Origin: Fasciolopsis buskii
Lineage: Eukaryota; Platyhelminthes; Trematoda; Plagiorchiida; Fasciolidae
Length of the DNA: 64,000 nucleotides
Direction: 5' to 3'
Assembly: GCA_008360955.1 (NCBI GenBank)
Contig: LUCM01001903.1
Span: forward strand, 38,138-102,137
Under the pieces are notes generated by a model. That model ran no database searches. It saw only the letters and a list, made by a program, of their open reading frames with translations, and was not told the DNA's origin. Shown here in pieces: positions 56,601 through 64,000 of the stretch (positions within the stretch are counted from its first letter, which is position 1; each line of letters opens with the position of its first letter). The position numbers were made by a program, and so were the translations under genes.

Positions 56601-58079
56601 CCTTCAACAAATAATGCCACGGTGTAGGGCCGGTAAGGAACAACTTCGGCTCATACGCTTCTTTCCGTCTATACTATCTCAAAGAGTGACAAGGGACTAA
56701 GGCCTTACTGAATCCCAGACCACATCCGCCTGTCACAATGTCACTAACTGATACGGTGTATTTTTAGAGAGGGTGCTTGCCAGGGAAAAACCCATCACTT
56801 TTTCGCTACTATCCTTGCTTTTTTGAGGCCGCTTACCGGTTGAATATAATCCTACCTTACGCACGGCTAACTACCGAAATAGCGACCGTCCTTCAGTCCG
56901 CAACATGTGGACGCGCCGAGTATCATACAGCGCTGTTCTCCACGCATATGGAGGACCTAATGAATCGATATTTTGATTACAACCGGCACCAATTATACGG
57001 GGAGGGATAACGTCACTAGTCCACAGACGTTTCATCAGCCTAGTTAGCAGGTTAGTCCTAGGTGATCCATCATTTAACTTAAGTAACAAGGGGTCAATCA
57101 AGTTTACTATGATGGAGACGAACAAACGCCTAAGCATGCACATCAAGTAAAAACTCAGTGGTTGAAGAATGATATCCCAGAATTATCCGTTTATAAGTCA
57201 ACCTTGAAAAAAGGCTACCAGCGGCTGCTGGGACGGTGCATTTTCGGACATTAAGCAAATTACTTCCGTTAAGAGATGATACATAGGCTGCTAGAAACCC
57301 CGTGCAACAGTATGAGCTTTTGTGAGTTATTAAAATAGATATGAAAGAACCGCAGCAGCATTTGAAATAGCAAGCATGACCTATTGGTCTAGAGTGTTAC
57401 TTAGCTTTGGAATATGCAATATATGATGACCAGTTGGTTCGTTTTTTTCTATGATGATGTAGTCCTTAGTTTGGACAGTAGTAACGACAGCCAAATTGCT
57501 GCAGCTGTTACTTTTCTATTAGAAAAAGTACCAGCCAAAGTCACCTAATAAAACCAGAGGCAAAAACGATATGGGGTACCTAGCCCATTAAACAGAAAAT
57601 GTTATAGGAGACGCGGTGAATACGCCAGGAACGTCAGAGGCCAGAGGTCCAGCGGTCATGCTAAAGGTAGACGGCAACTTCCTGCCATTCAATCTAAATG
57701 GAACATTGCGGTTCAAGGCCGCTCCATGTTTCAAGTTCACGGTTAAATCCTCCACCGTACATTAGCCCCACTGGCTATGACCTTGCCTTTTTTACATCAT
57801 CCATGAATTATATCACAGAAAAAATGGTGAATAATTTACATTATTCCTCTTTCCAGTCTCGAGCGGTACACACCAGTAATAAACCAAACAATGAACTATT
57901 TTTTTCAGATTACATTCACCCTTAGTTGCTTTGATTTTATTACAACACGACAAAATATCAAGCTACCAATCATAGTTTATCAACTGCGGTCCTATGTTCT
58001 GTCACGAACATTAATGGTAGTGAACTGTTAGCGATGAGAAATCCCTATGGATCAAGCACCAGCGTAGAAGAGGAAGATT
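56601..58079. other. unassigned sequence
   Basis: No gene or shared repeat recognised. The ORFs at 56777-57010 (+) and 57698-57925 (+) have no motif. Confidence 0.35.
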
Positions 58080-60350
58080 AGCATTGTGCCCACCGGAGTC
58101 CGGCAACATAAGCAGGGGGAAACGATCAACTTCTTGGCCATCTGTGGAGAAGTAACACGACTGGGGGAAGCACTGATGGAGGGGGGCCTAGATACCCCCG
58201 AGGTTGACTGGGGGACGGGATGGGCTGGAGAGGCAACCTTCGGGCGCGAAATGCTTAGCCTTATCCACCAGAAAGCCCTCGCGGAACACCCGCCAACCAA
58301 CCAAGTGGAGGAGTGGCCACACACACCCCGCTTTGGATCTGGTGGTCACAACGTTTGAGTCGGACGTCACCAGCCGGCACCAGTTGAGCGGAGTGATCAT
58401 GGGGTGCCTCGGTACAGGTGGGGGAGGGAAAGTGCTCGGAGGCTTTGCTCCGCAGGGCCGCTGCCTTACAATGGCACACTGATGGTGACTACGTCAACGT
58501 GTTTCGGGAACGTATGCCCCACGGACTGGTGATTTCAACGGAAGAGTTTGCCCCATTTAGAAAGGTACATCGAAGGAGAAAAGTACCCTGGTCGAGGAGG
58601 GTTGTCAGAAAAGCATAGCAGAAAAAAAGCAGGCGTGACAGAGATACCGAGCACGCGAAGGGCACCAGAAGCACATAAGAGCCCGTGAATTTACGCTCTG
58701 GATTCAGAGGTGCAAGGTGAATAGGAGTTACGCTTAACTCAGAAGGAAAAATGCAATCCAAAGACCTGTTCTAACCATGCCCAATCTAACGGGAAACTGA
58801 AGGTCGCCGTGAGTAATGTTCATGCCGAGACCGGAGACCAGGCTGTAACACGAGAACGAGACAGAGACCACTCTAGATTACTTCAAGTCAGTTTACATAC
58901 ATGACTGTGGCACCATCCCAGGTGGTACCCTGAACCCCACAACTTAAAGGATGGAAGGTCTAATGGTTACAACACAAGAAGTTGACTAATTAGTAACGGG
59001 ACGGGACATTCATAAGGCTACAGGCCCGAACAACATAAACCCGACCATTCTCAAGCCACTAGGGGATGTAGTTGCTCCCTATTCAAAAGATTTTTTGAAT
59101 AGGTCTCTAACTGCAAGGGGAAGCCCTGACAGCTGGATGATGGCGGAATTGATGCCAATCCACAAAGGAGGGAGCAGTGATGACAGTAGCAACTATCATC
59201 CAGTGTTCCTTCTTCCATTGGTGCTGAAGGTGATGGAACGTTGTACATGGGACGCAGTCAGTAGGCACCTAATCAAGAGCGAGTTAAGTAACCAGATTCA
59301 GCACAGTTTTGTCAGTTGCAAATCGTATCTGACAAATCTGCTATCATTCCTGGAAGACGTGACCCAAAGAATGGACAGGGGTGATCCAGTCGAAGTATGC
59401 TACCTGGATTTTCAGAAGGCCTTCGGCTCGGTTGTTATTGACCAAATTAGGATCTCTAATTGTACCACCTTTAGTCGCGAAATACATTACAGACTATCTT
59501 CACGACCGCAAATTCTATCTAAGAGTAGATGGAGTGCGGTCTTTTCTGGAAAGTGTTTGAAGTGGGATGCCTCAAGGTTCGGTTTTGGGACCTCTGTTGT
59601 TCCCACTGTTTGTCAATGGACTAGCGGGGGCAACCAAATTCCTGTTATTCGCTAATGACACAAAAATTGTAAGTAATCACAGGGACAGCATAGTACAGTC
59701 GGACCTCGACACCGTATGCGCCTGATCATCTAGATGAAAGTCGGAAGGTCCAAGCATCTGGCTACCCAAGTATAACGAACCAGAAGACACCTCAGCCCTT
59801 TAACCCAGCAAGCAATTCACAGGATAAGAGAAACGAAGGATCTGGGGGTGACCATCCGTGACTTCTTCAGACCGTCAATCCAGCTTGTAGCAACGGCTGA
59901 TAAGGGTAGCCATAGCCTTGTATGGAGCAATAGTACGTCCCCATTTCAAATATGCAGTGAAAGCTCGGGCGCTCACTTTCGTTCGAGACAAGCCAATCTT
60001 AGGAAACGTCCAACAGCATTTCACAATGATGAGTCCAGAACTAAGAAGGCTAACCAACCCGGGAGGCTGCGATCCTTGAATTTATTTTTATGATGCGACA
60101 GACGGTTCAGAGTCGACCTTATCGTTACCTTTAAGCTACTGAGGTCTGTCAAGTACGGCTGCCCCACTGTTTGTCTCCGATGAAAACCCGTTTCTGTGAG
60201 GGCATAGCATGAAGTTAAAAAGTTCAGGGTCCTAAAAAACAACAGTTATTCTCATGCAGAATAGTTGACGCATGAAGCAAGCTGCCGAAAAAGGGGTATC
60301 TGCTCGCACTGTTGCGTATTTTAAAACCTGTATGGACAAAGCATGACCTG
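58080..60350 (+). mobile_element. CR1-like non-LTR retrotransposon, family A, copy 2 (dead)
   Basis: Endonuclease: TPEVDW and FGREMLSLIHQKAL near 58190-58275, ALDLVVTTFESDVTS near 58328-58372 in the next frame. Linker: RRRKVPWSRRVVRKA near 58570-58616. RT: ATGPNNINPTILKPLGDVVA near 59019-59075, MPIHKGGSSDDSSNYHPV near 59153-59205, SFVSCKSYLTNLLSFLEDVT near 59310-59365, EVCYLDFQKAFGSV near 59392-59432, a shifted MPQGSVLGPLLF-like block near 59570-59610, and LFANDTKI (FADD with D to N) near 59645-59670. C-terminus: VRPHFKYAVKARAL near 59934-59975. The tail YFKTCMDKA lies near 60315-60345. It has frameshifts at several points, but is more complete than copy 1. Confidence 0.87.
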
Positions 60351-60599
60351 CCTTGTTTCCCAACCCTACCTTAGACCGCTTTCTCTCCTCATCACCTTCT
60401 TCCCAAAAAAACAAAGAGCTACTCTGCATTTCTCCAGCATCACATTTTTTTAGTCTCTAACTCATTATTAGTTCCAAATGATAAGATAGTCGGTGTCATA
60501 GCTACTTCCCGCTGGTGTCCGTATTTTATTTTGGCTTACAACCTTTCGGCTGTTGATACTCTACTATTCCGGAGGCGATCTTGAGGTGCGCTCCAAAAT

Positions 60600-60960
60600 T
60601 AACATCAAAACCCGAGAACGGAAACCTTGCGATCGAAGAACGTTGGCATACTGAAGCTCACCTGTGCAAGAAACTGGACTGTCGATTTTGGCTCAAGCAG
60701 CAAGTCCTGTGATCCGACCGGATCTGACCTTACGAGCTTGTGAGCGAAGTGACACCTCCAGTATTGGGCCCGAAATGCTTGGAGCTGTTGACTACCTATA
60801 ATTGACCGCCGACAAGGATGGAAGCGGTTGCAGCCTCCTCCCAGCCTTGAAGAAGTACCTTGCATTTTGAAGGTGCAAAATACATACCGCACCTAGAAAC
60901 CACAATCGTCAAGCGGTGTAACGCGAACAGAATTCCCCGTGCAGTCACACGGCATATTCT
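60600..60960 (-). mobile_element. RTE family B fragment, minus strand
   Basis: Minus-strand ALHRLTIVVSRCGMYFAPSK and KVLLQGW lie near 60830-60925, followed by a decayed continuation (QLQAFRAQYWRCHFAHK). Equivalent to the post-YADD block of family B. Confidence 0.65.
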
Positions 60961-61004
60961 AAATAAAAAATTATACTCTAGAAGGAGGTCAAACCTACGG
61001 GTTG

Positions 61005-61175
61005 TCATAGAGACTACACCTTGATGTGGTGTGGCGGCTTGCGTGCTTCCATGATCCAACGAGCTATACAGGATAGCTTACCTCAAGCTAAAGATTCGTT
61101 CATACCTGGAAGGTCAATGGCTAGGGGCCTGACGAAGTAGTCTCCTGGTTCTCCCAGTCGGGGGTTGATCTGAGT
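61005..61175 (-). repeat. dispersed repeat, copy 2
   Basis: Reverse complement matches 22490-22670: 'TATAGCTCGTTGGATCATGG', 'GAGACTACTTCGTCAGG', and 'GGTTGATCTGAGTTAG' against 'GGTTGATTTGAACTAG'. It adjoins the Penelope-like terminal repeat. Confidence 0.6.
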
Positions 61176-61189
61176 TAGTGGTGAAAATC

Positions 61190-61270
61190 AAACGTTTATA
61201 TATACATTTATATATATATATATAAGGATATATATAAACGTTTCATCACCAGTCGAGGTGACACAATCAA
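61190..61270 (-). ncRNA. hammerhead-ribozyme-like motif, copy 2 (degenerate)
   Basis: Minus strand: TTGATTG (where CTGATGA is expected), T, GTCAC, loop CTCGACTG, GTGAT (helix II of 5 pairs with one G-U), then GAAA. A long helix III follows: CGTTTATATATA pairs with TATATATAAACG across a TA-rich loop, then TT as the last part of the N-U-H site. The parts intact here are those damaged in copy 1 and the reverse, so the shared ancestor probably had a full hammerhead core. Confidence 0.45.
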
Positions 61271-61470
61271 TGCAACGATCCTGCGGTGGGCGTCTGGTTA
61301 CAATCGTCCACTTAAATGGGTCATCACTAGCTTTTAGTAGATATCGATTAGTTACTCTGGGCAAAGTGGTGGGCTATAGATGCTGGACAGTTGCTTTGTT
61401 CACCTTTGTTTACTGTCCGCTTCTATTGGCTTGTACTGACTGGTCCTTTGATTGGATCGATAATTATAAA
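61190..61470 (-). mobile_element. Penelope-like terminal repeat fragment
   Basis: 61240-61470 aligns with 40741-40990 ('CGAGGTGAC', 'TGGGTCA', 'TTGCTTTGTTCACCTT'). The left end carries the hammerhead-like core and a TA microsatellite. There is no RT in this copy. Assignment to the Penelope-like family comes through the 40735-41290 segment and is indirect. Confidence 0.5.
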
Positions 61471-62404
61471 CTTATATATTGAATATAAGGTGGTTCTATG
61501 CCACTCCAGGTTTTAGGGTCGTGGTTGCCATGCGGTGGGACTTGACGACTACGGGTCATGTCGCTTTCAGCACACTCATGCTTTAAGGAGGTAGTAAAGA
61601 TAAGATCATTACGCAAAGGATAATCAACCACTACACGTTAAAAAACTCAACCTGGACGCATTAGAAATGCATTCACAGAGTTTCGCTACTCGGTAGTTTT
61701 CAGTAGCAGATTTAATTTGATAATAAATTTAGGATGATCCCTCGTGAACGCCGTCTATGATTCAAATCCCATCTCACATGCATTAGGTATGTTCTGCTGA
61801 TGAAGTTCAGCAAAGATGAAACAGTTTCTATCGTGGCTGAGCCGGGTGCTTTGTCTAGCTAAGGTTTCCAAAAAATAGTCAGATGAACCATTCGAACAAC
61901 AACCACGTGCAATGGAGAACCTGGATTCAGTGCGAATGCCGTAGGAAACACCATAAGTGTCACCAAATACGATCTCATGGTAGTGCCTTCCTGCTTGAAG
62001 AAAAATCGTCTGATCACAAACATTTGAGATGGACCACATTAACAGGGAAACTGCATGGTTAAACACGGGGACAGCAGTGTAAGCCATGCAGCGTTCACCA
62101 GGTTGGGAACAGAATAATGGCCGATATTTCGGCGGGTATTCGTGAATACGGTTAACTCATACTATCTAAAACGCGACCGTACTGAGCCGTGGCGAGTACG
62201 AGCCGCAATTCCATAAGCCTACACACCCCTGTCTACCTAAGAGGCACTACAGATTGCTAGAGGCAACCGAAACGAAATGAGCAGCTATTACTGCAGTCAG
62301 GATCACTTGCGTTGTCGATACTCTTTTGCGTGACTTCTGTGGATCTGTCCTCTGTCTCACTTAAAATGAATTCCGCGAGTCTATCCACCATCCCGGCATA
62401 GCCA
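61471..62404. other. unassigned sequence
   Basis: A 110-codon minus-strand frame (61755-62087) with an ATG and smooth composition is the only candidate. It has no motif, signal peptide or neighbour that would support it. Confidence 0.35.
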
Positions 62405-62408
62405 GGAT

Positions 62409-62858
62409 GTCACATTTTGTTAGCTTGTAAACTACCAGTCTCAAAGTCAGAAGCAAAATCAGACATTTTCCAATGTTCTGCGTGTTGGAATTAGGGGAAA
62501 AACTCCCCCAAACGTCCAAATTACCGAGGTTACGTAATCACTTGACCGTGTAAGCATGGATTTCAAAGGACCCCTTTCACCTAACTCAGAAACAAACCTT
62601 ACTTAGTGGTTATCAGGTGATCAAGTCATCTCTTTTCTATCTTTGGCATGCCTTCTTACATGCATTCTGACCATGGTCTATGTCTTAAGCTCAAAGGAAA
62701 ATCAAAACGTTTCTTTACAGCAACAGCATTGACACTAGGCGCACCGAAACCGTGCAAGGCCCAATTTAACGAACAAGTCGAACGTCTGAGCGAAAGTATT
62801 TGGAAAGCCAGCATGTTAGCTTTGAGGTCCAGACGTCCCGATGTCGGCCATTCATTAG
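62409..62858 (+). mobile_element. Gypsy integrase fragment, second copy
   Basis: The same DFKGPL, MHSDHG and QVERLSESIWKAS motifs as at 48540-48985, in the same broken frames. Confidence 0.7.
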
Positions 62859-62867
62859 CCCCCCCCC

Positions 62868-64000
62868 TAATTTGCACAACGAAGAACTGCACTCGGGTCC
62901 CAGATGTCGAGCTGCCAAGACAAGCTGGAACTCTTATTGTCAAACACCGAATCGCATAGCATGCTGGGGTGTAAGGACCCTTCTAGAGGGCGCCAATCAA
63001 AAAGTCGCGACGCGAACATCACATGACTACTCTGAATACAATGACCACAGTTCGAGTTCCTGATTCGAGATCACGATGCACCAGGGTTCCATGGGCGGAC
63101 CCAACCTATCCGCTCTACCACAATGGATTAATGGACCACTCCATACTTCACGGTATCACAATCATTTTAACCAAAAAGCCGACAGAGCACTCATTTCCCG
63201 AGAGCCAACATCCTCCGGACTACCTGCAGCGTGCTTCAAGGACCCCTCAACAACCTGACGGTGATAGCCATTTATGTACCGACCAACGTGGCCGACGAAA
63301 CAACGTAGGATCCGTTTTACGACTCACTGTACATTTCGATTAACAGTGCCCCAAGACGGGATTCACACTGTTGCGGGAGACTTCGACGCGCCCATCAGCC
63401 CTTCAGACGAATCCGCGTGCCATATCGTAGGGCGGTTTAGACTAGGCCAGGGTTGTGGGAATAGGTTTCAACTGATGAACTTCTCAGACGTAAACGGGTT
63501 GGCGGTCCGTAACACGTGTTTCCAGCATCCCAAAAAACACCCACTAACGTGGTATTCAAACAACGGTCGCACAACCCAGCAAATCAACCATATCCTTGTG
63601 CACTTCTCACCAGTGGAAGACTGTCGCGCATTTCGGGCGACTACCAAATCGAGCAAATGTTGTTGCCCTAGAAATGTCGGAAAAACGTGTGGCAGTGTCA
63701 ACCACGATCGCGACACAGTTGAACACTATCACCAGTACACCAACAGATGAATTCTCGGTAGGAAACTAATAGGAAATGCTCAAAGCAGCAACAAAAGAGA
63801 CCCCCACTTTTAATCCACCCGAACCATACGGTGCCCGTAGCGAACCACCAAGCGACATAAAAATCGCGGATGTAGTTAATCAAATGAAGAACAAGAAACC
63901 CACCGAAAGGAATAGCATTCATCGAAGTGTACAAAACGTTTACCGTCATCAATTGATAGGCCTCACGAGCTATTCCACTCCATATGGGGACGCAAGATGT
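62868..64000 (+). mobile_element. RTE-like family C endonuclease region, second copy (partial)
   Basis: RIACWGVRTLLEG, GDFDAPISPSDES and RTTQQINHILV are at the same relative positions, with the same frameshifts, as in 49014-50146. The RT part lies beyond the window. Confidence 0.75.

Larger units (their letters stand above)
62405..64000 (+). repeat. 1.6-kb duplication, copy 2 (runs off the window)
   Basis: Identical by eye to 48536-50146 apart from the C9-N6-C9 difference. It contains the same Gypsy integrase fragment (62409-62858) joined at C9 (62859-62867) to the same family C endonuclease (62868 onward). It reaches the last base of the window, so the true length is unknown. Confidence 0.95.

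Noticed and set aside
61755..62087. 110-codon minus-strand ORF as a gene
   Set aside because: No motif, splice signal, regulatory signal or conservation evidence; the length is within chance expectation here.

Overview
The window is eukaryotic nuclear DNA. It has GT-AG introns, AATAAA-type poly(A) signals, TA microsatellites, two runs of N, and dense decayed retroelements. The mix of retroelements (RTE/SR2-type and CR1/SR1-type non-LTR elements, a CsRn1-like Gypsy LTR element and a Penelope-like element) points to a parasitic flatworm, most likely a digenean trematode in the Clonorchis/Opisthorchis/Fasciola/Paragonimus range. I cannot name the species. No bacterial gene, phage, CRISPR array, tRNA gene or rRNA gene was seen.

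Only two host genes can be supported. (1) On the + strand, a 1.95-kb coding exon (about 4295-6253) ends at a CAG|GTACGT donor. An 8.8-kb intron follows, and a phase-matched terminal exon (15079-15291) ends in TGA 30 bp before AATAAA. The protein looks like a large helical protein of unknown family; its upstream exons were not found. (2) On the - strand, one gene spreads over about 33 kb (51889 down to 18542) in at least seven exons. It encodes an N-terminal pair of C2H2 zinc fingers, an acidic/serine stretch, an AT-hook-like RGRPRR motif and a long Ser/Thr/Gln-rich tail, which suggests a nuclear DNA-binding regulator. Splice phases agree at five of its six junctions. The exon 2/exon 3 junction does not fit, so a short exon is missing or a different acceptor is used. 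The two genes converge, with about 3.2 kb between their stop codons.

Nearly everything else is retroelement. From left to right: CR1-A (363-2440), RTE-A (2640-3665), a long RTE-A copy (6990-10250), RTE-B (10815-13345), RTE-A minus (15585-17053), RTE-A minus with a deleted endonuclease (20296-22285), Penelope-like minus (23250-25560), a Gypsy element with both LTRs (28853-32554), RTE-A (32560-33620), a head-to-head RTE-A pair (36560-38215), a Penelope-like terminal fragment (40735-41290), RTE-B (42560-44200), RTE-C (44780-45500), Gypsy integrase joined to RTE-C (48540-51430), RTE-B (52060-53145), CR1-B (53890-56000), RTE-B minus (56110-56600), CR1-A (58080-60350), RTE-B minus (60600-60960) and a second Penelope-like terminal repeat (61190-61470). 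All are broken by stops and frameshifts. The RTE-A copy at 15585-17053 is the best preserved. The letters A, B and C are labels used here only.

The most notable signals are hammerhead-ribozyme-like cores in the Penelope-like terminal repeats (40741-40790 and 61190-61270, minus strand), and an apparently identical 1.6-kb duplication (48536-50146 versus 62405-64000). The only difference in that duplication is C9-N6-C9 against C9, which strongly suggests an assembly artefact.
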